The notes below the pieces were generated by a model that made no database searches, was not told the DNA's origin, and worked only from the letters and a program-made list of their open reading frames with translations. Source: Odobenus rosmarus divergens (lineage: Eukaryota; Chordata; Mammalia; Carnivora; Odobenidae). Taken from it: a DNA stretch of 64,000 bases. The translations under genes and the position numbers were made by a program. Of the stretch, positions 47,598 to 57,854 are shown piece by piece; within the stretch, counting starts at the first letter, position 1, and the number at the start of each line of letters is the position of its first letter. The stretch spans positions 300,071-364,070 of the forward strand of contig NW_004451523.1 in NCBI RefSeq assembly GCF_000321225.1, given 5' to 3'.

Positions 47598-47784
47598 GGC
47601 GCCTGGGTGGCTTGGATGGTTAAGTGACTGCCTTCGGCTCAGGTCATGATCCTGGAGTCCCAGGATCGAGTCCCGCATCGGGCTCCCTGCTCAGCAGGGA
47701 GCCTGCTTCTCCCTCTGACCCTCTTCCCTCTCGTGCTCTCTCTCTCTCATTCTCTCTCTCTCAAATAAATAAAAAAAAAAAAAA
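47598..47784 (+). mobile_element. SINEC, GAGTCCCAGGATCGAGTCCC type
   Basis: Head GGCGCCTGGGTGGCTTGG, body with 'cctggagtcccaggatcgag' and 'ctgaccctcttccctctcg', (CT)n, AATAAAT and A tail. A perfect 15-bp TSD, gaaaaggaagagcag, flanks it (47583-47597 and 47785-47799). The A-box region carries an unusual GGCTTGGATGG in place of GGCTCAGTTGG. Confidence 0.98.
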
Positions 47785-47799
47785 GAAAAGGAAGAGCAG

Positions 47800-49309
47800 A
47801 TGATAGCAGAATCAGATAGGGATTCATGAGTTGATTTGTTTTTTGTTTGTTTATCAGAAGTTTAAGATCCAGGAAGGATTTCTGCAGAGTACAACTCTAG
47901 ATGTATAACAAGTTCTACTTTTTGGAAAGGAGGATTTCAGATAGTGACTTCAAAGAGAAAAACAGTAAAACACCTAAAAGACAGCTTCCCTAATGTATAA
48001 TTTTTCTTTAGATTGTTCCCATATTTATGCATTTACTTCTAACTCTGTAACTCATATGTCAAGTGTCTTTGAAGATTCAGGTTAGAGGAAATTTTTAAAA
48101 AATTCTCTACCTTCCTCATTTGCAAAGTAAAACTCAAGTGAACACATTTCTTTTTCTCCCTTTAATTTGAATTGGAATAAATGAATTTTTAAACTTCCAA
48201 CTCACAACTCCATTTTATTGTATTATGTGGCTTTCCTGAATTTGTAGGCAGGTGGCATGAGGTTAGCAATTCCATTTATGCAAGGCAGTGATGGTCCTCT
48301 GTTCTAGAAGCTATTCCTAGCTAGTTGCAAAGAACATCTGTTTCTGGGGCCATAAGTGGTATTTGAGGAAGAGGTGCTGACTCTAGAGACTGGTCCAAAA
48401 AACCTGGAAAGTGATAGATCATAGGTCACTTCTTCCTTCCAGAATCAAGAAGAAAGAAATGATGCAAAAAAGAAGACATTAATGCACTTAGCATCCAAGT
48501 CTGGAGTTGATGATTCAAGCAACTCCAGAGACTGGGGACTTTCTAGACTCATGGGACACTGGCAAGCCCTTCAACCAGGGCTGATTATTCACTCTTTCTT
48601 GGATAAGAGAGTTCATTCACCCATACCTAAAATTTGTTTTTCTTGTTCACTTTTTTCTTCTAGGTCAGTGTATTCTAAAGCAGATTCACATTCTCTATAA
48701 ATCTGTGGAGTATTTTCCATGGAAATTTAGGAGGGGAATTAAGAAAACCAAACTCTGTAAAGATTAAGAATTCAGATGTTATCCATTGAGGAATATGAAT
48801 TCTGCTTTAGATTATTTATAGACACATGTACAGCATTTTTTATACTTCTCCATATACATTTCATTTCAGTTGGTCTCAAAAGAATTCATTGTGTAAAACG
48901 GTGGCAAGGCTGAGATCTTATACCACATTAAACACGAAGTGTTAAAGGTTTAAAGTGTGTGAGCTCGTTTATGATTGCTAATTGGGAACTTGTGCCTAAT
49001 TAAATGTGGAGTACTATCAGATTGTGTCAATGTCCATATTTCATGTTGAACTTAGGAGATTTTTACACATCTGACGGGGTTAGCAGGTATGTCAAGAGCC
49101 CTAGTGAAGACATCAAAAGAAAATCATGTAATTTAACTCCTAGAGAATAGGGAAATGACAATAAAAACTGGATGTGTCCTTTGCCCTGTGGTCCTGAAAG
49201 CTGCATAAATCCCAACTGCAAGAGAATTAAAAAATAGTTTAGCCTTCCACACTCTGGCTAGATTTTCCTCTCAAGCCATATCATGGTCAAGATGGAAAGT
49301 ACCTTTACT
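47800..49309. other. Unassigned non-coding DNA
   Basis: About 1.5 kb without a recognised repeat or credible frame. Confidence 0.5.
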
Positions 49310-49815
49310 TTTACATTGTATAAGCTTAAGGTGTACAACATAATGATTCTATATGTGTGTATTGTAAAATAATTGCCATAAGTTTAGTTAACATTCATCA
49401 CCTCATCTAGTTACAATTTTTTCCCTTGTGATGAGCTTTTTAAAAAAAGATTTTACTTATCTTTTTGAGAGAGAATGAAGGAGGTGGGGAGAGGGAGAGG
49501 GAGAAGCAGGCTCCCTGGGACCCTGGGACCATGACCTGAGCCGAAGGCAGACGTGTAACCAAATGAGCCACCCAGGCGCCCCCTTGTGATGAAAAATTTT
49601 AAGATCTACTCTCTTAGAAAATTTCAAACATACATTATTAATTATAGTCATCATATCACACATTTCCTCCCCAGAACTTAATTATCTTATAACTAGAAAT
49701 TTGTGCCTTTTGCCACCTTACCAAATTCCTCCACCCTTATACCCCTCCACCCCTTTGTATCACTTAGCATAATTCCCTCAAGGTCCATCCATGTTGTCAC
49801 AAATGAGAAGATTTT
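49310..49815 (-). mobile_element. Old L1 3' region, antisense, split by a SINEC
   Basis: 'taagcttaaggtgtacaaca' followed by 'taatgattctatatg', 'ttaagatctactctcttaga', 'atagtcatcatatcacacat' and 'tcccctccaccc'-like runs, then 'tcacttagcataattccctc' followed by 'aaggtccatccatgttgtca', are antisense L1M 3'-UTR and ORF2-end landmarks. The SINEC at 49435-49580 interrupts it. Confidence 0.85.
49435..49580 (-). mobile_element. SINEC with internal deletion, antisense
   Basis: On the minus strand the head is GGCGCCTGGGTGGCTCAT. TSD cccttgtgatga occurs at 49423-49434 and 49581-49592. The copy is only about 145 bp: the roughly 40-bp segment containing the end of the B box is missing, with 'cagggtcc' joined almost directly to 'cagggagcctgcttctcc' (read on the minus strand). 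Confidence 0.95.
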
Positions 49816-50406
49816 GATTCAGGGGTCTCTTTGGCTCAGTGGTCAGGATAGAGACACTTCAAAGCCTCTGTGATTTCCCATAGACTTCTAATATTCTTTG
49901 GCATCTCAGAATGCTGAAATCAGGTTGCCATATACAATTCCCCATACAGAGTCTCTTGCAGAAATACCACTGATTTTCTTTCTTATAAGGTATTTTCCAG
50001 GTACTTAGGCAAGAAATGCAAATGATAGAGGAAAAATGTTTAAAATGAGCTTAAGAATCTTCAATATATGGAATGCAGTCACCAACTACTCTTAACATCC
50101 ATGGAACGCTACATAAGAGAAGAGCTTAATAATTAGGAAAGGATGTTTTAGTTAATGTTATATCAGTTTACATATGCATCTTTCAAGAACTTTCAAATAT
50201 AACATCTTATAAGATTCATCCCTACATCAGAGTAGGATGGAAGATCTTTCTTTATCATTCTGTATTTACAGCCAGTGAATATGGTGTTCAGGAAGACTGG
50301 ATCTTGCATCACACAGCTTGTACACAGCAGATCCATGACAAGACCAAACTACTGATTCTCGTCCTGGGGCTCTTTATGCTCCACCAAAAACTGCCTTTCC
50401 ACATTA
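49816..50406. other. Unassigned non-coding DNA
   Basis: No recognised repeat or credible frame. Confidence 0.45.
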
Positions 50407-50421
50407 GGAAATACATTTTTT

Positions 50422-50647
50422 TTATTATTATGTTATGTTAATCACCATACATTACATCATTAGTTTTTGATGTAGTGTTCCATGATTCATTGTTTGCGTA
50501 TCACACCCAGTGCTCCATGCAGAACACGCCCTCTTTAATCCCCATCACCAGGCTACTAACCCATCCCCCCACCCCCTCCCCTCTAGAACCCTCAGTTTGT
50601 TTTTCCGAGTCCATAGTCTCTCATGGTTCATCTCCCTCTCCGATTTG
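50422..50647 (-). mobile_element. L1 3' end, 5'-truncated, antisense, with TSD
   Basis: Complement of the same carnivore L1 3' UTR seen at 14.7-15.0 kb: 'gatgtagtgttccatgattc', 'gcgtatcacacccagtgctc', 'cccctctagaaccctcagtt' and 'ccatagtctctcatggttca'. The TSD is ggaaatacatttttt (about 50407-50421 and 50648-50662). It is non-coding and was 5'-truncated on insertion. Confidence 0.95.
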
Positions 50648-50679
50648 GGAAATACATTTTTTAAAAATAAAGGCTATTT

Positions 50680-51650
50680 TGAAGAAGATATACAAATGAC
50701 AAATAAGCACATGAAAAGATGCTCCACACCATATGTCATCGAGGAAATGCAAATGAAAATAATAATGAGATACCACACAACTATCAGAATGGCCAAAATC
50801 CAGAACATTGATGATACCAACTGCTAGCAACGATGTAGAGCAATAGGAACTCTCCTTTACAGCTGGTGGGAATGCAAAATGGCACAGTTTGCAGTTTCTT
50901 ACAAAACTTAACATACCTTATGATCCAGCAATCACACTCCTTGGTATTTATCCAAAGGAATTAAAAGTTATATTCACAGAAAAACCTGCACAAGGATGTT
51001 TATACTAGCTTCATTCATAATTGCCAAAACTTGGAAGCAATCAAGATGTCCTTCAGTAGTTGAGTGGATAAATACACTGTGGTACATCTAGACAGCATGT
51101 ATTATCATGTATTATGTATTATTCAGCACTGACAAGAAATAAGCTATCAGGCCATTAAAAGGCATGGAAGAACCTTAATGCACATTATGAAGTGAAAGAA
51201 ACCAAACTAAAAAGGCTACGTACTATATGGTTCCATCTATATGACATTCCAAAAAACACAAAACCATGAAGAAAATAAAAAAGATCAATGGTTGCCAATG
51301 AGGGGTGGGGGTGGTGGCATAAAGAGGCAAAGCACAGAGGATTTTTAGGGCACTGAAAATACTTTGTATGATATTATAATGATAGAGACATATCATTATA
51401 CATTTGTCCAAACCCACATAATTTACAACACCAAGAGTGAACCTTATGGTAAACTATGGACTTTGGGTGATTATGATATGTCGATGTAGGTTCATCCTTG
51501 GTTAAAAAAAAAAAATGTGCCATTCTGATGAGTGATGTTGCTAATGGGAGAGGCTATGGATATGTGGGGACAGGTAGTATATGGGGAATCTCTCTACCTT
51601 CCTCTCAATTTTTTTTTTTTTTTTGTAAACCTAATACTCTAAAAAGCTGA
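50680..51650 (+). mobile_element. Older L1M: end of ORF2 plus 3' UTR
   Basis: Reads, with stops, like the C-terminal L1 ORF2 segment (NKHMKRCSTPYVIEEMQMKI, then MRYHTTIRMAKI). It continues through 'tgatccagcaatcacactcc', 'gccaaaacttggaagcaatc' followed by 'aagatgtcc', 'atggttgccaatgaggggtg' and the terminus 'gtaaacctaatactctaaaa'. It lies head to head with the younger L1 end at 50422-50647, and its 3' terminus was the landing site of a SINEC. Confidence 0.9.
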
Positions 51651-51659
51651 AGTCTTTTT

Positions 51660-51873
51660 AAAATTTTTTTTATTTTTTATTTTTTTAAAGATTTTATTTA
51701 TTTATTTGACAGAGAGACAGACAGCGAGAGCAGGAACACAAGCAGCGGGAGTGGGAGAGGGAGAAGCAGGCTTCCTGCTGAGCAGGGAGCCCGATGTGGG
51801 ACTCGATCCCAGGACTCCCGGATCATGACCTGAGCCAAAGGCAGACGCTTAACGACTGAGCCACCCAGGCGGC
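51660..51873 (-). mobile_element. SINEC, antisense, mosaic of two subfamily signatures
   Basis: On the minus strand the head is GCCGCCTGGGTGGCTCAG. TSD ctgaagtcttttt occurs at 51647-51659 and 51874-51886. The mid-section has the GAGTCC...GAGTCCC signature of the 31295/47598/55135 group, while the 3' half has the 'cccactcccgctgcttgtgt' signature of the 28143/54153/55639 group. Confidence 0.97.
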
Positions 51874-52119
51874 CTGAAGTCTTTTTTTTTTAAATGAAGG
51901 CTACTAAAAACTGAAATCACTTCCAAAGATAACTATTAGAAATTCCTTTAGTTGAGTACTTTAAATGCAGCTGATTGCTGAAGGCAGAGAACTAAATTAG
52001 ATATCACATAGTACTAATACCCTAGAATCCTAATGCTATCGCTACAAGAAAAATCTATGTTCTCTATGGAAAGTCATCCAGTTAATGAATTAGTTGGGTT
52101 AAAAGAAACTTATAAGAGG

Positions 52120-52320
52120 CCGCATGGTGCAATGGAAAGTGCTAACTAAACCAGAAGTTCTGGCATATAGTCCTGGATTATTCACTAAATAGGTGTGTAA
52201 ACCTAAACACATCATGTTATTTTTGTAGTCACAGTTTTCCTGAGCTACAAAATTCATAAGAAATGGTGGCATAATCTGTAGGATCCCTTCTGGCTCTAAG
52301 AAGCTATGATTCTTCCTCCT
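52120..52320 (+). repeat. MIR, sense
   Basis: 'gccgcatggtgcaatggaaa' followed by 'gtgctaac', 'tcactaaataggtgtgtaaa' and 'ggatcccttctggctctaag' follow a tRNA-derived MIR-type layout. The 3' end suggests a MIR-related subfamily rather than plain MIR. Confidence 0.6.
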
Positions 52321-53639
52321 GTTTCTATTAATTCAACAAATATTTGCCTTCAATAGCCTCAACTAATCTGAACTCAGCATTCAAGGAAGGAAAAAGAAAG
52401 AAAAGAAGCAGACCTTATTTCTATGTGTTTTTTTCATTCGTATTTGTGCTTATACTTTGCACCTCATTCAACTGATCATTTAAAAAATCATTTAATGACA
52501 ATCAGACCCCAGTAACTCAAAATATGTATTCTTCACTGAACTCAGGTCTCAACAGAAATCAACCAGATTTTTTTCAGATGTCAGGGAATTAAGATCCACG
52601 GTCATTTCATTCCGAAGAACCAATGTTTCAACTAAGAATCCTTGTGGATGAGATCCAAATGCAAAGTCTCTTCCAATGTTAAAGAAGACTCTGTGCTTGG
52701 ATCAGCTCCACTGAAAGCATGGGGATGCTGAGAAACCAGCCCAATTTCAGAATACAACAGAATAAATCAAATTAAGGAACATTCTGTAATATTTAGCCCA
52801 TTATAGAACACTTTTAATAGGTTCTTCTGGCCATGGAAGAAATTTTTTTTTCAAAGTCAGTATTCCTTTTAAATTCTAAGTTTCCATTCTAATTGATCTT
52901 CATGGTCTTGCCATAGTAATTGCAATATGTCCAAATATATGAAAGACCTAATTTAAAGAATATAGTCTGGGAATGTTTGAAAAACATTTATTGCATATAT
53001 CAGCACAATATTTGCTTTCAATCATTCAAAATATTCAAAACATTGCAATATGCAATGAAAACCATTTTAATTAGCATATAACAAAAGTATCATTAAAACC
53101 TTTTCAGAGTAACCCAACAGATCAGTCTACAATGTAAATATGGAAAAGGAAATGCCATTACAAAGCAAGAAAATTAAACATTAGAAACTGGTGTTGACAC
53201 TATTTAATAGAGTTCTATTTCCATCTTTCATTTTTAACAGAAAGCCATCCTTTCTAGCTTTTGAGTTAATGTTATGTTTGGCCTTATTCCATTTCCTCTT
53301 ACTCTCCAACCTCCCACACCACATTTCATTGTGGCCTTTGGTTATGTTGCCCCCCATCCTGAGTCACACCCACATTCACTCAATCTTCTGAGCATTGCTA
53401 GAGAAAGCTGGAAATTGTGCCATGTATTTATTAATTTGTAAGCTCACAGGGTCCTCATGGTTTAAGTTTCCCCATAATCGTGTTGTCTCTTGCTTCCACA
53501 GGCTGTTTTCAGAATTCTACCCCTCTGATATCTTCACTTCTTTCCATAAATGGAACTCTACCTTCCTTTTTATTCCTTGCTACCTCTGCATGACTCAGAG
53601 CCACATCTTTTACACAGTCTCAAAGCACATATTCATAGC
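52321..53639. other. Unassigned non-coding DNA
   Basis: No firmly recognised repeat. The last 150 bp or so may belong to the LINE relic to the right. Confidence 0.45.
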
Positions 53640-53862
53640 TTGCTGGACCTCTTGTTCTTCCATCTTATCTCAGAGAAAAAGCCGTACCTCCTCTTTCACA
53701 AGGCTAGTCCTTGTTGTAGTCATCCCTGTCCTGTAAATCCTGGTATCCTCCTGAACTTTCTGATGCTCTAATGCACATTATTTCCTGTTGCATCTTTAAT
53801 CTTTTACTCCCCACTGATTTCTTACCTTGTAAATCTGCTCAAATGTCCTAATGGGCTCGCTG

Positions 53863-53888
<26 letters not shown>
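53863..53888. repeat. (CA)13 microsatellite at the truncated end of a SINEC
   Basis: Thirteen perfect CA units sit where the 3' part of the adjacent antisense SINEC would be expected. Confidence 0.97.
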
Positions 53889-53893
<5 letters not shown>

Positions 53894-53980
53894 CTGGCTC
53901 CATCCCACAACGCATGAGATCAAGACCTGAGCCAAAACCAAGAGTCAGATGCTTAACTGACTGAGCCACCCAGGTGCCCC
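53889..53980 (-). mobile_element. SINEC 5' half, antisense, 3' half lost
   Basis: Only about 90 bp from the head (GGGGCACCTGGGTGGCTCAG on the minus strand) to 'gatggagccagaagg' remain. The CT-rich tail is absent and a CA repeat lies there instead. It is an older subfamily, with 'ctcttggttttggctcaggt' on the minus strand. No TSD is seen. Confidence 0.92.
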
Positions 53981-54152
53981 TGGATCTTTTTCTCAATGGT
54001 TACCAGTGACCTTTTAAATACCAAGTCCAAAGGTCTTTCTTTCGGTCATTATTTTCCTAGGTTACTTTTATCTTCTAAAATTACTTTCCTCACTTAGTTT
54101 CTGTGATTCCTCATGGACCTAGTTCTTATTTTACCTTTCAAGTTTTCTTTTA

Positions 54153-54350
54153 GGGGCACCTGGGTGGCTAGGTCATTAAGTGTCTGCCTTCGGCTCAGGT
54201 CATGATCCCGGGGTCCTGGGATTGAGCCCCACATCGGGCTCCCTGCTTGGCACAGGAAGCCTGCTTCTCCCCCTCCCACTCCCCCTGCTTATGTTCCCTC
54301 TCTCACTGTGTCTCTCTCTGTCAAATAAATAAATAAAATCTTTAAAAAAT
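54153..54350 (+). mobile_element. SINEC, full length
   Basis: Head GGGGCACCTGGGTGGCTAGG, mid-section 'cctgggattgagccccacat', body 'cccactccccctgcttatgt', (AAAT)n and A tail. A perfect 13-bp TSD, aagttttctttta, flanks it (54140-54152 and 54351-54363). Confidence 0.98.
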
Positions 54351-54685
54351 AAGTTTTCTTTTAAATGAAAGTCAGTGGCTTCTCTACTTCTCTTTATTCC
54401 CTCCCTGAACATGGCATTCATTTTGTACAACCTTTTTGCTTTTCTCTCAGGAATCTCATCCATTCTCATGACTTAATAGGACACCTCTGCCAAATCTTCA
54501 GTCTTAAATTCACTCTATATCTTTGTCTATCAATTAGATACTTCTTACTGAAAGTCTACAATTACTTCGAACTCTCAATATCTTAAACTAGATCTATGTA
54601 TTTTTTTGGCAAAACCAGTTTATTCTTTATATATATGTTATTGGAAACATTATTTTCCTATCAACCTAAGGCCAAAGCTTTTGAA

Positions 54686-54882
54686 GATTTTTTTTTTAAA
54701 GATTTTATTTATTTATTTGAGACAGAGAGAGAGAGCATGAGCAGGGGGAGGGGCAGAGGGAGAGGGAGAAGTAGACTACCCACTGAGCAGGGAGCCTGAC
54801 GTGGGACTCGATCCCAGGACCCTGAGATCATGACCTGAGCCGAAGGCAGATGCTTAATTGACTGAGCCACCCAGGCGCCCCA
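54686..54882 (-). mobile_element. SINEC, full length, antisense
   Basis: Minus-strand head GGGGCGCCTGGGTGGCTCAG. The (GA)n stretch and T-rich left end are the complement of the CT tract and tail. A perfect 12-bp TSD, aaagcttttgaa, flanks it (54674-54685 and 54883-54894). Confidence 0.97.
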
Positions 54883-55134
54883 AAAGCTTTTGAATCTCGT
54901 TCAAAAAAATAATACAATATAGACTAGACTATAAGAGCTTTAAGAGAACTAGATGCAAAGTTCTAAGGATTATGACTGAGAAATTAAATCTGAGCAATTG
55001 GGGAAGATTTAGAGGTTTCAGAAGAAAATCTTAGATATTTTATAAGATTGAAGAGCCTAAATCCTATTTCTATGTTTTTTACATAAACAAAAATCCATAT
55101 AATCTTCTTCCTTGTTTAAAAAAAGCAAGTATTT

Positions 55135-55330
55135 GGGCGCCTGGGTGGCTCAGTTGGTTAAGCGACTGCCTTCAGCTCAGGTCATGATCCTGGAGTCCCG
55201 GGATCGAGTCCCACATCAGGCTCCCTGCTCAGCGGGGAGTCTGCTTCTCCCTCTGACCTTTCTCTCTCTCTCATTCTCTCTCTCAAATAAATAAATAAAA
55301 TCTTTAAAAAAAATAAAAAAATAAAAATAA
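55135..55330 (+). mobile_element. SINEC, GAGTCCCGGGATCGAGTCCC type, complex tail
   Basis: Head GGCGCCTGGGTGGCTCAG, (CT)n, (AAAT)n, then an irregular A-rich tail interrupted by several T residues. A perfect 14-bp TSD, aaaagcaagtattt, flanks it (55121-55134 and 55331-55344). Confidence 0.98.
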
Positions 55331-55345
55331 AAAAGCAAGTATTTA

Positions 55346-55626
55346 TTGCTAAATCCTATTATCTTCCTTTACAATGATTTAGCATTCCCTTCTCTTTCTC
55401 TATCAGATAACATATTTGTGATTCTCACATCTGTTTACTCATTTATTCAATAACTTGTCAGTCAGCATTTACTGTGCTGGAGCTTGACTTCTCCTTGGTG
55501 CTTTTTTAATATAATAAATAGATAATTATAATTTTCTCCCAAAGACTTCTGTTCCCAGAGTTTTCCTTTAAGTGCCATATTAATCCTCAGAAAACACCTC
55601 TTCATGCATTCACTACTTTGTTAAAG
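55346..55626. other. Unassigned non-coding DNA
   Basis: No recognised repeat or credible frame. Confidence 0.45.
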
Positions 55627-55638
55627 AGCTTTTTAGTT

Positions 55639-55833
55639 GGGTGCCTGGGTGGCTCAGTATTAAGCATCTGCCTTCAGCTCAGGTCATGGTCCCAGGGTCC
55701 TGGGATCGAGCCCCACATCGGGCTCTCAGCTCAGCGGGAAGCCTGCTTCTCCCTCTCCCACTCTCCCTGCTTGTGTTGCCTCTCTCACTGTGTCTCTCTC
55801 TGTCAAATAAATAAAATCTTTAAAAAAAAAAAA
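55639..55833 (+). mobile_element. SINEC, full length
   Basis: Head GGGTGCCTGGGTGGCTCAG, a short gap in the A-box spacer (CAGTATTAAGC), mid-section 'cctgggatcgagccccacat', body 'cccactctccctgcttgtgt', AATAAAATCTTT and A tail. A perfect 12-bp TSD, agctttttagtt, flanks it (55627-55638 and 55834-55845). Confidence 0.98.
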
Positions 55834-55938
55834 AGCTTTTTAGTTATCAAGACCAGTCTGACTTCCTTTGTTTCACATCTGACATTCTTAATCTGAATGC
55901 TCCACTCTGTCTGCTCAGAGGCCCCTTCCTAACCTTTT

Positions 55939-56293
55939 CTTTTCCTTCTGAATTTTTATTTAAATTCTAGTTAGTTAACATATAGTATAATATTGGTTTT
56001 GGTGCTCATCATAACAAGTACTTGCCTTAACACCTGTCATCTGTTTAGCCCATCCCCCATCCACCTCCGTCCATCAAGCCTTAGTTTGTTCTCTATTGTT
56101 TAGAGTCTTATAGTTTGCTTCTCTTTTTGCCCCTTACCATCTGTTTTGTTTCCTAAATTCCACATATGAGTGAAATCATATGGTATTTGTCTTTGTCTGA
56201 TTGACTTATTTCATTTAGCATAATACATTCTAGCTCCATCCATGTCATTGCAAATGGCAAAATTTCATTCTTTTTGATGGCTGAGTAATATTC

Positions 56294-56342
<49 letters not shown>

Positions 56343-57011
56343 CACATACAACATCTTCTTTATCCATTCTCCAGTTGATGGACATTTGGGCTCTTTCCAT
56401 AGTTTGGTTATTGTTGATAATGCTGCTATAAACATCGAGGTGCCTATACCCCTTTGAATCTGTATTGTTGTATCCTTTGGGGTAAATACCTACTAGTGCA
56501 ATTGCTGGATTGTGGGGGTAGTTCTATATTTAACTTTTTGAGGTGGCTGCACCAGTTAGCATTCCCACCAACAGTGTAGGAGGGTTCCCCTTTCTTCACA
56601 TCCCCGCCAACATCTGTCATTTCCTGTTTTGTTAATTTTAGCCATTCTGACCAGTGTGAGGTGGTATCTCATTGAGGTTTTGATTTGGATTTCTCTGATG
56701 ATGAGTGATGTGGAGCATCTTTTTGTGTGTCTGCTAGCCCTCTGGATGTCTTCTTTGGAAAAATGTTTATTCATGTCTTCTGCCCATTTCTTAACTGGAT
56801 TATTTATTTTTTGGGTGTTGAGTTTGGTAAGTACGTTATAGATTTTGGATACTAGTCCTTTATCAGATATGTCATTTGCAAATATCTTCTCCCATTCCGT
56901 AGGCTGCCTTTTAGTTTTGTTGTTGTTTCCTTCACTGCGCAGAAATGTTTTATCTTGACGAAGTCCCGATAGTTCATTTTTGCTTTTGTTTCCCTTGTCT
57001 CCAGCAATGTG
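55939..57011 (-). mobile_element. Carnivore L1, 5'-truncated, antisense: ORF2 C-terminus and 3' UTR
   Basis: About 1.07 kb. On the minus strand the ORF2 end is recognisable in two open pieces, NKHSKEDIQ-type (56774-56556: [20 protein letters not shown], later TLLHCWWEC) and 56347-56153 (LEYYSAIKKNEILPF, MISLICGI). The 3' UTR runs to about 55939. The TSD is cctaaccttt at 55928-55937 and 57012-57021. A (GT)22 microsatellite sits inside the coding end, and stops elsewhere break the frame. It is inserted in an L2. Confidence 0.93.
56296..56339. repeat. (GT)22 microsatellite inside L1 ORF2
   Basis: Forty-four bases of perfect GT. On the L1 (minus) strand it reads as alternating Thr-His codons directly before the LEYYSAIKKNE segment, so the repeat lies in the coding region without a frame change at its downstream edge. 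Confidence 0.98.
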
Positions 57012-57440
57012 CCTAACCTTTCACATCAAAATACTCCTCTCCCATCTCTCCGTTGTAACCATACCATATACATTCCAGCTTCCAAGACATTTCTTCACAC
57101 TTCTTGTCAAGAATACCGTTCATCATCCCCTCCCCTTTAAATCCCTCTCTTCTTTTTAAGGTCAGGCCAATTTCCACCTCCCCCATTAGGCCATCAACAG
57201 GCACCTCAGTCTTCAGTGTCTTCTTTCTCATCTGAACTCTGGTGGCACTATTTCCTTCCTTCCATCAGCAATTTCTACATGATATCCTATATCACTATGT
57301 ATTTTTTTCACATGTATGAATGCAGTCTACCTTCCTAATTATATTATAAGGCCACAAAGGACAAGTTACTTTTTTGTGTTCCTGACATCTAAAATGGTAC
57401 TTAAAAACATCAAGCGAACAAAGCAAGGGATTAATACTTA
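57012..57440 (+). repeat. L2, sense, interrupted by the L1
   Basis: 'ttaaggtcaggccaatttcc', 'ttataaggccacaaaggaca' and 'tgttcctgacatctaaaatg' follow the L2 3' region. The upstream L2 piece ('gaggccccttcc') lies just before the L1 at about 55918-55938 and continues after it. Confidence 0.6.
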
Positions 57441-57489
57441 TAAGTTAACAACCACTTTTTCAATGAAATAAAAATTTTATTTTCTCTCT

Positions 57490-57691
57490 CTCTCTTTTAA
57501 GATTTTATTTTTTTATTTAATTGATAGAGAGACACACAGCGAGAGAGGGAACACAAGCAGGGGGAGTGGGAGAGGGAGAAGCAGGCATCCTGCCGAACAG
57601 AAAGCCTGATGCAGGGCTCAATCCTAGGACCCTGGGATCATGACCTGAGCCAAAGGTGGTCTCTTAACCAACTGAGCCACCTAGGCATCCC
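57490..57691 (-). mobile_element. SINEC, full length, antisense
   Basis: Minus-strand head GGGATGCCTAGGTGGCTCAG. Left-end complement of the tail is 'tcttttaagattttattttt'. The TSD is tttattttctctct (57476-57489 and 57692-57705). The body belongs to the 'cccactccccctgcttgtgt' group. Confidence 0.97.
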
Positions 57692-57854
57692 TTTATTTTC
57701 TCTCTTATTCCCAAAAGATACCATGGACAGGGTCAACACATTGCAGTATATTTTACAAATCTCTGAAAAGGAAGCATACCTTTGAAGCACAAATGTTGTG
57801 CAAGGAGTATTATTTGTAAGCTTCTCTGTAGTGCATACCTCCACTGAATTTAGT

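Larger units (their letters stand above)
53640..54600 (+). repeat. CR1-clade LINE (L2/L3-like) coding relic, split by two SINECs
   Basis: 'aatggttaccagtgaccttt' followed by 'taaataccaagtccaaagg', and after the SINEC 'gaatctcatccattctcatg' and 'cttcagtcttaaattcactc', resemble an old LINE reverse-transcriptase segment of L2/CR1 type (antecedent landmarks 'accaatgacctcctaattgccaaatcc' and 'gatctcatccactcccatggc', in two parts). All frames are broken. SINECs at 53889-53980 and 54153-54350 split it. Confidence 0.5.

Noticed and set aside
49826..49850. tRNA-like A-box (TGGCTCAGTGGTCAGG)
   Set aside because: No B box, no cloverleaf arms and no terminator follow within 100 bp, so it is not a tRNA or intact SINE head.
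56153..56774. Intact L1 ORF2 capable of activity
   Set aside because: Only the C-terminal end is present, 5'-truncated and broken by stops outside two short open pieces.
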